15,300 bases of DNA from Kiritimatiellia bacterium (GTDB lineage: Bacteria; Verrucomicrobiota; Kiritimatiellia; UBA8416): assembly GCA_007126175.1 (NCBI GenBank), contig SLBU01000177.1:1-15300 (forward strand), read 5' to 3'. The notes beneath the pieces are model-generated. The model was not told the DNA's origin. It made no database searches and saw only the letters and a program-made list of their open reading frames with translations. The first letter of the stretch is position 1; each line of letters opens with the position of its first letter. Made by a program: the position numbers and the translations under genes. Shown piece after piece: positions 1 through 7,884 of the stretch.

Positions 1-61
1 AATAGCCCATCAGACCACCCGCAACGGCACCAATCAACACAATTAAAGCAAATTTCAACAT
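1..61 (-). CDS. Small membrane protein, N-terminal fragment (runs off the window)
   Basis: The minus strand has an ATG at 59-61 preceded by a strong SD, AAAGGAG, 6 bases upstream. The 20 visible codons read MLKFALIVLIGAVAGGLMGY with no stop. This is a hydrophobic, glycine-rich segment typical of one membrane helix. It may be the start of a short inner-membrane protein; the glycine/alanine pattern ending in GY vaguely recalls the small two-helix DUF6132-type proteins, but the diagnostic part lies outside the window, so no function is assigned. The gene diverges from the thiamine operon and shares the 62-180 gap with it. Confidence 0.6.
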   Translation of the reverse strand, partial: MLKFALIVLIGAVAGGLMGY

Positions 62-180
62 AGCATACTCCTTTGCAATCATTCTTACGGCAACGCCCAA
101 TCCTTACAGTCGGGGCCCGGCACACGCACACACATTTTTCATTGCAATCCATTCGCCAGAAAGTCAAACTCCCTCGCGTA

Positions 181-264
181 CGACAGGGGAGCGGGCAAAC
201 CCGCTGAGATTCCATGTTGGAGACCCTTGGAACCTGATGCGGTTCATACCGCCGGAGGAAGTCG
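181..264 (+). ncRNA. TPP riboswitch (THI element)
   Basis: The conserved thiamine-pyrophosphate aptamer core is readable directly: CTGAGA at 203-208, ACCCTTGGAACCTGATGCGG around 223-242, and the CATACCGCCGGAGGAA region at 245-260. A terminal P1 stem of CGAC (181-184) with GTCG (261-264) closes it, and GCGGG/CCCGC at 191-195/200-204 forms the P3-like arm. It lies directly before pnuT and thiamine pyrophosphokinase, the expected regulon. The only SD for pnuT, GGAGGAA at 254-260, is inside the 3' half of the aptamer, and the ATG is 3 bases past P1. This suggests TPP binding blocks translation directly. No separate terminator hairpin is visible. Confidence 0.95.
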
Positions 265-267
265 ATT

Positions 268-930
268 ATGAATGATACGTCTCTCTTGCAGCACATAGAC
301 TGGCAATTGCTCATTGGCAATACCCCCCTCGCGATCCTTGCAACCATCTGTGCCGTCGCCGGCGTAATCTGCATCGCACGCCAGAATATCCTCGGGTGGC
401 CCCTAGGCCTCATCTGGGCCTGTATCTCCGTATATCTTGCCTTTTTCCAGTGGCAACTGGTTTCCGAAGCCGTGATGTATGCCTCCGGCATTCCCATCCA
501 GATCTATTGTTGGGTCGTCTGGCACCGCCGCGGCACACGTCCCGACGCCAAGCCCTTTCTCCCCACCTGGATGCCACGCCACAAACAAGCACTGCTGCTC
601 TTGGCAGTCATCGCGTCGATTCTCCTCTGGGGCCTCGGCATTGCCCGTCTGGCACACCACGTAAGCTGGATCCCTACGCCAGCCCTGCTCTGGCGCGATA
701 GCACCACCACCGTTCTCAATTACTATGCCCAATTCCTGCAAGCACGCAAACGCATGGAAAACTGGTTGGGGTGGATTGTCGTCAATCTCGTAAGCATTCA
801 TATCTACTGGATCAGCAATGCACCGGAATATGCCATCCAGTATGCCTTTTTCCTGGTGCTCGGACTCTATGGATGGTACCAATGGCACACACATCGGCAA
901 CCCACACAAGCGAGTGACCCAGCATTATGA
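268..930 (+). CDS. pnuT: PnuC-family vitamin transporter, probably thiamine transporter PnuT
   Basis: This 220-residue integral membrane protein belongs to the PnuC (nicotinamide riboside) family, whose members move unphosphorylated vitamins across the inner membrane by facilitated diffusion and rely on intracellular phosphorylation for trapping. Family hallmarks are visible: the W-P-L-G-L-I-W segment at 44-50, SEAVMY at 66-71, the block D144-S-T-T-T ... A154-Q155 ... A159-R160-K161 ... E164-N165-W166, and the C-terminal YGWYQW at 201-206. About seven hydrophobic segments are present. Family membership alone does not set the substrate. The TPP riboswitch upstream and the thiamine pyrophosphokinase downstream (ATGA overlap) point to thiamine. 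The ATG at 268 is fixed by GGAGGAA at 254-260, seven bases upstream, inside the riboswitch. Annotation pipelines may label it PnuC; that name would imply NAD salvage, which the context does not support. Confidence 0.9.
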   Translation: MNDTSLLQHIDWQLLIGNTPLAILATICAVAGVICIARQNILGWPLGLIWACISVYLAFFQWQLVSEAVMYASGIPIQIYCWVVWHRRGTRPDAKPFLPTWMPRHKQALLLLAVIASILLWGLGIARLAHHVSWIPTPALLWRDSTTTVLNYYAQFLQARKRMENWLGWIVVNLVSIHIYWISNAPEYAIQYAFFLVLGLYGWYQWHTHRQPTQASDPAL

Positions 931-1547
931 AAAAAGCCGTGATCCTTGCCAATGGCGACTTCCCGACCCACCCCTACCCCTTGCAGATCCTGCGCACAGC
1001 CGAATCGCGAATCTGTTGCGATGGCGCCGCCGAAGCCCTCCTCGCCGCAGGCCTTGAACCGCACAAGATCATCGGCGACCTCGACTCACTACCAGATCAA
1101 ATCCGAAAAACCTATGCGCAATGTATCACGCACGACCCCGACCAGGAAACCAATGACCTCACCAAAGCCGTGAACGCCTGCCGCCAAGAGGGCTACCAAG
1201 CAATCACCATTCTCGGGGCAACCGGCAAACGCGAGGACCATACCCTCGGCAACATCGGTCTCCTCGCACAATACGCACAGCAAGCTGATGTGGAGATGAT
1301 CACCGATCATGGCATTTTCACCGTCATACAAAATCAAGCAACCCTAGCCACCCTCCCCGGTCAACAAGTTTCTTTTTTCAATACCACCAAAGGGATCCCT
1401 GTAACCGCGCATAACGTGAAATATCCCCTCGAAAACCTCTTGATCGACCAAATCTGGCAAGGTACCCTGAATGAGGCAACGGGCAGTTCGATCACCATCT
1501 CTGCACCGGGGGCCATCATTATCGTTTTTCTACGCTACGCTACATAA
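927..1547 (+). CDS. Thiamine pyrophosphokinase (thiamine diphosphokinase)
   Basis: This 206-residue cytosolic enzyme transfers pyrophosphate from ATP to thiamine, making TPP. Motifs of the N-terminal TPK catalytic domain are present: CDGAA at 31-35, GDLDS at 50-54, DQETNDL at 72-78 (acidic metal/substrate site) and GATGKREDHTLGN at 97-109. The C-terminal part (about 130-206) matches the small beta-rich thiamine-binding domain. The length is normal for bacterial enzymes, which are called ThiN or Thi80-like. Its start overlaps the pnuT stop as ATGA, and there is no strong SD of its own, so translational coupling to pnuT is likely and control by the TPP riboswitch would extend to it. Pairing with PnuT gives import followed by metabolic trapping. 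Confidence 0.95.
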   Translation: MKKAVILANGDFPTHPYPLQILRTAESRICCDGAAEALLAAGLEPHKIIGDLDSLPDQIRKTYAQCITHDPDQETNDLTKAVNACRQEGYQAITILGATGKREDHTLGNIGLLAQYAQQADVEMITDHGIFTVIQNQATLATLPGQQVSFFNTTKGIPVTAHNVKYPLENLLIDQIWQGTLNEATGSSITISAPGAIIIVFLRYAT

Positions 1548-1565
1548 AAGCAAAGGAGCACCATC

Positions 1566-1946
1566 ATGCACCCTACCCCCATCCAGACCCATTCCGCCCC
1601 TGCCGCCGTAGGCCCCTATTCCCAAGCCATGCAATCCGGTAATCTGCTCTTCTGTTCCGGACAGATCGGCCTGGACCCCGCCACCGGTCTCCTGGTGCCC
1701 GGCGGCATCGAAACCGAAACCCGACAAGCCCTCGAAAACCTTAAAGCGGTCATCCGCGCTGCCGGCGGCTCTACCACCGATATCATCAAAACCTCGGTCT
1801 ACCTGACCGATATGGCAGACTTTGCCACCGTCAATGCCATCTATGCCGAAATGCTGGCGCCCGCCAAACCCGCCCGCGCCTGCGTTGCCGTGGCGGCACT
1901 TCCCAAAGGCGCATGCTTCGAAATCGAAGCCATTGCCCAGCTCTGA
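1566..1946 (+). CDS. ridA: RidA family reactive enamine/imine deaminase
   Basis: This 126-residue protein of the RidA/YjgF/YER057c family hydrolyses reactive 2-aminoacrylate and related enamines released by PLP enzymes, protecting other PLP enzymes; the family forms homotrimers. The signature is intact: GPYSQ at 16-20, the SGQIG strand at 31-35, the PAR104ACVAV segment with the catalytic arginine that binds the carboxylate, and the LPKGACFEIEAIA end at 112-124. ATG 1566 has a strong SD, AAAGGAG at 1552-1558. It starts 18 bases after the TPP-synthesis gene, so it is probably co-transcribed. The stop lies only 2 bases from the end of the convergent kinase gene, and I see no terminator between them. 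Confidence 0.95.
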   Translation: MHPTPIQTHSAPAAVGPYSQAMQSGNLLFCSGQIGLDPATGLLVPGGIETETRQALENLKAVIRAAGGSTTDIIKTSVYLTDMADFATVNAIYAEMLAPAKPARACVAVAALPKGACFEIEAIAQL

Positions 1947-1948
1947 AC

Positions 1949-3760
1949 CTACTCGGCAGAATCGCCCCCCGCTGCGGGGGACGCCGTATAGGAAAAATTG
2001 AACCAGCGCCCATATTGCTCCAGCACCCTGCCCACACCGGGAATGCGTTGCGCATGCCGCGCCGGTGCCCAGAGCACATCAAAAACATACCCATTGCCCC
2101 CGGCACGATGCAGTGGACCTGCCAGCAAAAGATAGAGCAGCAGCAGCACGGCAACGCGCAACGAACGCCGCCGAATGCGCCGCCAACGCCGATGCCCCGC
2201 CACTTGTCCCCGGAAAAACAGCAGCTCGGAAGAGCGATGCCCTTCAAAGCGTATATCGCGCAGCAAGCGCTCGGCATACTGCCACTGCCGATTCCCGATG
2301 GCATCACGTAAACGGCGCATATCCCGATCCAGTTGCAGACCATCTAGCTTCTTCTCGATCTCATCAAAGGCACTGTCAAACGCAAGCTGGTTATACTCCT
2401 CGATCAAGCTGCGCACCTGTTCATAATGCGCCTGCGATAGCCCATGCTCGACCTCCGCACGAATGCGCGTTCGACGACGCAATGACTCGCGCGCTTTTTC
2501 CCCCAACTCGTGCACCTGCTCCAGCAAACTCCGGCCATTGGCACCTTGCGGACGAAACCCACTGATCGATTGCTCCTCCTGGGCCACCACCGCAAACTCT
2601 TTACGGTCCATATTCCGGCGCATCTCCTCCAACACACGCAACGCCGCCTCATACTGCTTGGCATCGGCCCCGCAAACACCGCAGTACTGTGTGCCAAAAC
2701 GCGATTCCGAACTGCACTCCGGACAGAATACCCCGCCATCCCAGCCGCACTTTCCACAAAATCGCACCACGACAGGATTGATGGTGTCGCACCACTTGCA
2801 ACGCCACGTCACCTTGCCAGTGGGAAGGGCCATAGTCCCAGGCGCACGCGTCTGCTGCAAAACCGAACGAAGGCCCGCCACATCTCTCCAACGCTGCTCC
2901 CGATCCGTCTCCAGCGCCTTCACCACCGGCATCCGAATCACCTCCGGCAAATCATTCTGCCGAAAATAACGCGGATTCTTTCCCGTCACGCAAAAATATA
3001 ACAGCGCCCCCAGACCATAAACATCCGCCCGTTCATCTACCAAACTGGCATCCGACTCCTGCTCGGGGGCTCCATACCCCAACGAAAGCATGCGCTCCCC
3101 CGGCAACGTCAGCGGCTCAGCATCACTGCGACGTACTTGCGCCAAACCAAAATCCACAATCTTAGGCTCCAGACCGGCATCCAGCAGCACATTGCTGGGC
3201 TTCAAATCGCGGTGAATCACATGGTTCTCATGGGCATACTCAATTGCACGGCACAACTTCACAACAAAATCAATGGCCACATCCAGTGCCATCGGACCTT
3301 CCCGATGCACCCGGTCCGCCAGGGTGAAGGGGGGCGCAATCTGTTCGCGATCCTCTAGCTGCGGCCCACCGATATACTCCATCACAATATAGGGGCCATC
3401 CGTGTCCTCCCCCAAGGCATAAATGTGAACGATATGAATGTGGCTCAGCGATGCCGTGGCACGCGCCTCCTGAAACAAACGCGTTTTCAGATTCTCGTCC
3501 TTCAAGCATTTTGCATGTAAACGCTTGATCGCCACCACGCGTCCCAACCGTCGATCGCGCGCCAAATACACCACCCCCATGCCCCCGCCGCCTATCTTCT
3601 CGATCCACTGGTACTGCGACTCCAGCGCACCACCTTCTGTACGACTGAAAACCGTCGACTCAGAAGAATCATGCGGCGGCGGCAGTTTAATCCGAACCGT
3701 TGCGCGGGTCTCGGTCTCTTCTTGTAATGATTCCTGATGATCTTCCATAACACCTGACAT
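1949..3760 (-). CDS. Membrane-anchored Ser/Thr protein kinase with double zinc ribbon
   Basis: From the ATG at 3760 the protein is 603 residues. An N-terminal unstructured stretch is followed by a complete Hanks-type kinase domain (about 50-300): glycine loop GGGGMG at 57-62, lysine in VAIKRL (K79), HRDLKPSN from 183, DFG at 203-205 and APE at 231-233. Two CxxC...CxxC zinc ribbons follow (C321, C324, C335, C338 and C346, C349, C360, C363). Then come about 150 residues of charged helical, partly coiled-coil sequence. A basic patch (HRRWRRIRRRSLR) precedes one membrane helix (about 535-552), leaving a tail of about 50 residues. All catalytic residues are present, so it should phosphorylate Ser/Thr; substrates are unknown. 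There is no adjacent PP2C phosphatase or FHA protein. The start is uncertain: ATG 3748 has a nearby AGG, and a TTG at 3778 is also in frame. Confidence 0.88.
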   Translation of the reverse strand: MSGVMEDHQESLQEETETRATVRIKLPPPHDSSESTVFSRTEGGALESQYQWIEKIGGGGMGVVYLARDRRLGRVVAIKRLHAKCLKDENLKTRLFQEARATASLSHIHIVHIYALGEDTDGPYIVMEYIGGPQLEDREQIAPPFTLADRVHREGPMALDVAIDFVVKLCRAIEYAHENHVIHRDLKPSNVLLDAGLEPKIVDFGLAQVRRSDAEPLTLPGERMLSLGYGAPEQESDASLVDERADVYGLGALLYFCVTGKNPRYFRQNDLPEVIRMPVVKALETDREQRWRDVAGLRSVLQQTRAPGTMALPTGKVTWRCKWCDTINPVVVRFCGKCGWDGGVFCPECSSESRFGTQYCGVCGADAKQYEAALRVLEEMRRNMDRKEFAVVAQEEQSISGFRPQGANGRSLLEQVHELGEKARESLRRRTRIRAEVEHGLSQAHYEQVRSLIEEYNQLAFDSAFDEIEKKLDGLQLDRDMRRLRDAIGNRQWQYAERLLRDIRFEGHRSSELLFFRGQVAGHRRWRRIRRRSLRVAVLLLLYLLLAGPLHRAGGNGYVFDVLWAPARHAQRIPGVGRVLEQYGRWFNFSYTASPAAGGDSAE

Positions 3761-3892
3761 AATCGTACTTTGATTCAAGGTTCAACATGGTCTACTGCAA
3801 CCAGCAGACCGCTCTCTTGTTGGCATTTCGCATAAGGGACATTCTCCGTGTACGGGCGGCAATGTCAAAGACATATTCCACACAAAGCCATC

Positions 3893-3921
3893 TTGCTAAC
3901 ACATGCCAACCACACTACTAT
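3893..3921 (+). promoter_or_regulatory. Candidate sigma-70-like promoter for photolyase
   Basis: TTGCTA (3893-3898), a 17-base spacer and TACTAT (3916-3921) match the -35/-10 consensus at 4/6 each. Transcription would begin about 7 bases downstream, at or next to the ATG at 3928. It lies in the 167-bp gap between the divergent kinase and photolyase genes. The call rests on pattern alone. Confidence 0.3.
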
Positions 3922-3927
3922 CAGTTC

Positions 3928-5292
3928 ATGGAGAACAATCGTTTATGGATCTATCGTCCTGGTCAACCGATACCGGGACGCCGTTACGTGCTATATTGGA
4001 TGCAGCAAGCACAACGAACGCAGGCCAATCTTGCGCTGGACTGGGCCTTGCAAGCGGCCCATTCCTGCCAATTGCCCCTACTCGTGGCCTTCGTACTCAC
4101 GCCGCATTATCCCGGTGCCAATGCCAGACACTACCAGTTCATGCTCGAAGGCCTGGCCGATGTGCAGGATGAGCTGCAAGCACGCGGCATCAGCTTTGTA
4201 CTGCGCCTGGGTGATCCGCCAGAGGTGATTGCCCACCTTGCCCGCGATGCGGCCATGCTCGTCGGCGATATCGGCTATCTCCGTCTCCAACGCCATTGGC
4301 GCACACAGATCGCCAAACAAATCGATTGCCCGTTCAGTGCCATTGAAGCCGACGTCGTCGTTCCGATCCGCCTTGTCTCCGACAAGGAGGAATATGCCGC
4401 CCGCACAATCCGTCCCAAAATCCAGCGGCTCTGGATTCCCTTTCTGGAAGAACGTGCGGTACCCTCCCCCCCGAGCCGCCCCTTACCCAAACCGCCTGCA
4501 TCCGACCTGAATCCAACCGCCGACTTGGCCGAGCTACCCATAGATCGAAGCGTCTCCCCTGCCCCCTCATTCAAGGGCGGACAAATCGCCGCACAACAAC
4601 ACCTCAATGCCTTCCTGCGCCACGGCCTCGCCCGCTACCACTCCGACCGCAATGATCCCGCCAACAACCTCTGCTCCAACATGAGCCCCTATCTCCACTT
4701 CGGACAAATCAGCCCCCTGGCCATTGCCCAGAACGTCCGCGCCGCCGAAGCACCCGCCCAAGCCAGCGAAAGCTATATCGAGGAGCTGATCATCCGGCGC
4801 GAGCTGAGTATCAACTTTGTCTATTTCAACACCGCCTACGACAAGTACGAAACCGCCGTCCCCGCATGGGCCCGGAAAACATTACGCAAACACGCCAGCG
4901 ACAAACGCCCCGTAACCTACAGCAGGGAACAGCTCGAGACCGCCGACACGCACGATCCCTACTGGAATGCCGCCCAAACAGAGATGGTGCAGCAAGGCAA
5001 GATGCACAACTACATGCGCATGTACTGGGGCAAGAAGGTCATCGAATGGACCCGTACCCCCGAGGAAGCCTACCAGATTCTCCTCGATATGAACGACCGC
5101 TACGAAATCGACGGACGAGATGCAAACGGCTACACGGGCGTAGCCTGGTGCTTCGGCAAACACGACCGCCCCTGGACCGAAAGAAACATCTTCGGCACCG
5201 TCCGCTACATGGCCGCCTCCGGACTCGAACGCAAATTCAACATCCAAAAATATGTCGACCGCATCCGCGGCCCGGAGCCTTCGCTCTTCTAA
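3928..5292 (+). CDS. Class II CPD photolyase
   Basis: From ATG 3928 this is a 454-residue flavoprotein that uses blue/near-UV light and FADH- to split cyclobutane pyrimidine dimers in DNA. Class II features are clear: the N-terminal GRRYVLYWMQQAQR (17-30), the ARTIRPKIQRLW segment (159-170), the FAD-site stretch SNMSPYLHFGQISP (251-264), EELIIRRELSINFVYF, then the class II C-terminal blocks MHNYMRMYWGKK (359-370), DGRDANGYTGVAWCFGKHDRPW and FGTVRYM. The class I motif order is absent. The open frame extends to an ATG at 3787 (AAGG 6 bases upstream), with another ATG at 3862. The first 47 extra residues do not look like photolyase, and the longer start would leave only 26 bp to the kinase, so 3928 is preferred. 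No SD precedes 3928. It ends convergent to the ABC permease gene, 45 bp away. Confidence 0.92.
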   Translation: MENNRLWIYRPGQPIPGRRYVLYWMQQAQRTQANLALDWALQAAHSCQLPLLVAFVLTPHYPGANARHYQFMLEGLADVQDELQARGISFVLRLGDPPEVIAHLARDAAMLVGDIGYLRLQRHWRTQIAKQIDCPFSAIEADVVVPIRLVSDKEEYAARTIRPKIQRLWIPFLEERAVPSPPSRPLPKPPASDLNPTADLAELPIDRSVSPAPSFKGGQIAAQQHLNAFLRHGLARYHSDRNDPANNLCSNMSPYLHFGQISPLAIAQNVRAAEAPAQASESYIEELIIRRELSINFVYFNTAYDKYETAVPAWARKTLRKHASDKRPVTYSREQLETADTHDPYWNAAQTEMVQQGKMHNYMRMYWGKKVIEWTRTPEEAYQILLDMNDRYEIDGRDANGYTGVAWCFGKHDRPWTERNIFGTVRYMAASGLERKFNIQKYVDRIRGPEPSLF

Positions 5293-5337
5293 CCGTTACA
5301 TGCCTATACGCTCAGATCCGTAGCCCGAACTTGCGAA

Positions 5338-6798
5338 TCAAGAGTGCGGCAACGACATGGCGCGTCGCGCTGCCAGAATCTGCAGGTAGCGTTTGCGAAC
5401 CAACCCAAACAAGACAATCACGGCAACAGCATTCACGAATGCTGGCCAAACCAGAGGTAGCGCTTCCGATGATTCGCTGAAAGCGCGCTCGCCAACTGCA
5501 CCCCAAATGCCAAAGAAAGAGTACGCCATGATGCGGGTATCGCGAAGTACACCAGCGAGAATCATGGGCACAACCAGATACAACAGCGCAACAAACCCGA
5601 CAAAATATTTCAGTTTTTCATTTTTCGGGCGTCCAACCACTGCAAGTTCGACCAATAGCATAAAAACGGACCACCCTAAAAATACACACACGATCAGAAC
5701 CAAGGCCCAACGGAAGGATTCCATTGACTGCACCAGCGCCGCGGATCCTATTGTGAATGCCGCCCATATCACAAAAATATAGCACCAAACGGTAAGATTC
5801 GTGCGGGCAAAAAAGGACTTGTTCAACAATGAGCCTTCGCCATGTTTACGCGCCAGATCATAGCTCAGCTCCATGTATTGTTCATGTGAGCGCATCACGC
5901 CAAAAGGCACCAACACTGCCAGCACATGCGTTACGATCGCATAAACATACCAGGCATTCGATGCCGTCTCAGGCACGCGCTGCCAGAAAAGCCCCAGTAG
6001 GATGATCTGGCAGCCGATCAAGAATTTATAGGCCCCGGCAGCACTGAAGATCGGAAAGTCGGAACGCACAAACTGGCGCATAGCTCCCAGCGTTGCCCAA
6101 ACCGCGAGATACAATGCAATGCCGCCCACCAATAACATGCCAGGCGGTTCCAACCCGAAGAAAGGCACCGTCCAGCCTTCAAGTTTGACAACCGAACTAG
6201 CCAGAATAATGAGCTGCAACACAAAAGGAACCAGCCAGAAAACAAAAAAGATAAGTAGAACGATCGAAACATTTCGGTTTTGCTTCTTGTTCTTGCGCAC
6301 CCTGGCAGAGGAGAGTACGCAAACATTCCATACAACGGTGGTGGTGGTCACCAGCAAGAAAAGTAGCTGTATCTGCATAAACACCGGCACTTCACCAGCT
6401 AATCCTACCAGGAATTGCACAACCGCCGTCACCGACGCCAATGCCAGCGGCAACAGGTTACGCCCCACAGCAATACCAACCAATTTCTGTCGCGGATAGA
6501 GTGGCAGCATTTGGAAGAAATCGTACGATTTGTTCAGCATTTCCTCACGCAGGGCATTGCCGGCAGAATACCCGCCCCACACCCATAGCAAAAGCAACTG
6601 AATGGCCAAAAGCTGGCCGTATACAGCCCGGAAGCAAGCGCGCAAACTTCCTTCGTAGGCAACTCCGGAACGAAAAGCGAGTCCATTAAACAAACCGATC
6701 AAGCCTAGGCCGATCACATAAATGGAAATATTCACCCACAAGTGTTGAGGGCGGAAGGCCGCGATAGCGTAGCGTCTAACCAAAGCATTGCGGATCAT
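5338..6798 (-). CDS. ABC-2 type transporter permease
   Basis: This 486-residue polytopic membrane protein has roughly twelve hydrophobic segments and no soluble domain. The cytoplasmic stretch NKSYDFFQMLPLYPRQKLVG (about 88-107) matches the pattern common in ABC exporter permeases, where a '...F..LPL.PRQ...GK' element contacts the ATPase. The gene follows its ATPase with a 4-bp ATGA overlap (6795-6798), so the two are almost certainly one transporter. A half-transporter of 12 helices that pairs with one ATPase gene suggests the complex contains two ATPase copies. The cargo cannot be read from sequence; lipid, peptide or drug export are all possible. The basic tail (RKRYLQILAARR) fits the positive-inside rule for a cytoplasmic C-terminus. 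Confidence 0.85.
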   Translation of the reverse strand: MIRNALVRRYAIAAFRPQHLWVNISIYVIGLGLIGLFNGLAFRSGVAYEGSLRACFRAVYGQLLAIQLLLLWVWGGYSAGNALREEMLNKSYDFFQMLPLYPRQKLVGIAVGRNLLPLALASVTAVVQFLVGLAGEVPVFMQIQLLFLLVTTTTVVWNVCVLSSARVRKNKKQNRNVSIVLLIFFVFWLVPFVLQLIILASSVVKLEGWTVPFFGLEPPGMLLVGGIALYLAVWATLGAMRQFVRSDFPIFSAAGAYKFLIGCQIILLGLFWQRVPETASNAWYVYAIVTHVLAVLVPFGVMRSHEQYMELSYDLARKHGEGSLLNKSFFARTNLTVWCYIFVIWAAFTIGSAALVQSMESFRWALVLIVCVFLGWSVFMLLVELAVVGRPKNEKLKYFVGFVALLYLVVPMILAGVLRDTRIMAYSFFGIWGAVGERAFSESSEALPLVWPAFVNAVAVIVLFGLVRKRYLQILAARRAMSLPHS

Positions 6799-7757
6799 TG
6801 TGCGCCCTCCTCATGGGCGCCGCTCTGTTTCGGCTGACCGGATACCATCATGAAGACATCTTCGATGCCCTGCCGGCATTCCGCGAATTTTGTGACCCGC
6901 ACCCCGGCCTCAACCAGCGTCTTGACCAATTCGCTTTCATCGAAAGCTGCATCGCCTACCTGAATTAGCCATAACCCGCTTTCCTCGCGTTGTGCATCCA
7001 CCTCCGCAAAAGGTGCAAACACAAGTTGCAGATCAACAGCAGGGTCTTTCACGCCAATCGAAAATGATCGGACCGAGGATATTTGGCGCGCAACCTCCCC
7101 CACACTCCCGCTCACGACGATACGCCCATGATCCATCACAATCATGTCCGTGCAAAAGCCTTCCAGCTCCGGCAAAATATGCGAGGATACAATCACAGCG
7201 CGCCCTTGAGACTGTAAACGTTTCAGAATATCACGCAACTGCCGCCGTGCCAAAGGATCCAGCCCCGAGGCGGGCTCGTCAAGTAACAGAACCTGGGGAT
7301 CGCGGACAAGCAGCGTGGCCAATCCCATTCGCTGCGTCATGCCGCGTGAGAGATTGCGCACCATCTCACTCGATTTTTCTGCCAAATCGACCGTTTCCAG
7401 TGTTTCCCGCACGCGCTGTGGTATTTCCGTCTCCGGTACCCCATATGCATCAGCAAAGAACACCAAGGTTTCGGTCAGTGTCAGATCACTGTAGAGATTG
7501 AAAAAATCCGGCATAAAACCAATCCGCTGCCGGATTTCGGTGCTGTGTGTACGTGCATCATAGCCGGTTATCTTCGCGGTACCATCTGTTGGTACCAGAA
7601 GCGTGGCCAGCATGCGCAGCAAAGTCGTCTTGCCTGCACCATTCGGGCCGATCAGGCCCACCACCTGCCCGCCCTTGATACAAAGATCGGCTGCTTCAAC
7701 AGCAACCAAGGTGCCGTATTCACGGCGCAACCCATGAGTCTCTAGTAACGCATCCAT
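6795..7757 (-). CDS. ABC transporter ATP-binding protein (ABC-2 / GldA-like type)
   Basis: From ATG 7757 this is a 320-residue cytosolic ATPase that powers the permease encoded next to it. Walker A is GPNGAGKT (37-44), the ABC signature LSRGMTQR (136-143), Walker B LLLDEP (157-162) and the H-loop histidine H193 in SSHIL. The Q-loop position reads GFMPDFFNLYSDLT (80-93), with aspartate in place of glutamine; the MPDFF form is a recurrent variant in this subfamily, so it does not imply inactivity. A C-terminal domain of about 90 residues after the H-loop region is usual for multidrug/gliding-type ABC-2 ATPases. The open frame runs on to 7901, but the extra 48 residues are Cys/Lys-rich and unlike the family. 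Start 7757 has a GATGGGG stretch as a weak SD. Confidence 0.93.
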   Translation of the reverse strand: MDALLETHGLRREYGTLVAVEAADLCIKGGQVVGLIGPNGAGKTTLLRMLATLLVPTDGTAKITGYDARTHSTEIRQRIGFMPDFFNLYSDLTLTETLVFFADAYGVPETEIPQRVRETLETVDLAEKSSEMVRNLSRGMTQRMGLATLLVRDPQVLLLDEPASGLDPLARRQLRDILKRLQSQGRAVIVSSHILPELEGFCTDMIVMDHGRIVVSGSVGEVARQISSVRSFSIGVKDPAVDLQLVFAPFAEVDAQREESGLWLIQVGDAAFDESELVKTLVEAGVRVTKFAECRQGIEDVFMMVSGQPKQSGAHEEGAQ

Positions 7758-7870
7758 ATGTTTGCCCCATCTATTTGTATGACTACGCCCGCATTCAACA
7801 CCAAACCATTGTAAAAAAACAGCTTTTACATGTTTCAAGGCCCTGCACAATTTGTATTTGCACTTTTGGC

Positions 7871-7884
7871 GCAAGCATGCTTGC
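7871..7884. promoter_or_regulatory. 14-bp perfect palindrome, candidate operator
   Basis: GCAAGCATGCTTGC is a perfect 14-bp palindrome in the divergent gap between the ABC ATPase gene and the RDD gene. It overlaps the possible -35 element of the RDD promoter, so a dimeric repressor site is plausible. The match is by symmetry only; no regulator gene is next to it. Confidence 0.3.

Noticed and set aside
403..909. 168-codon minus-strand frame opposite pnuT
   Set aside because: Shadow of the transporter gene; no SD and no recognisable domain.
1965..1980. G/C hairpin (CCCCC-GCTGC-GGGGG) near the ridA/kinase convergent ends
   Set aside because: It lies inside the kinase coding region and has no U-run on either strand, so it is not a convincing terminator.
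3787..3927. Long N-terminus of the photolyase
   Set aside because: The residues are not photolyase-like and would leave almost no promoter space to the divergent kinase; kept only as an alternative.
7811..7829. GTAAAA...TTTTAC short inverted repeat upstream of the ABC operon
   Set aside because: Only 6 bp per arm in A/T-rich DNA, expected by chance; a TTGAAA/TACAAT promoter there has a 19-base spacer and is too weak to list.
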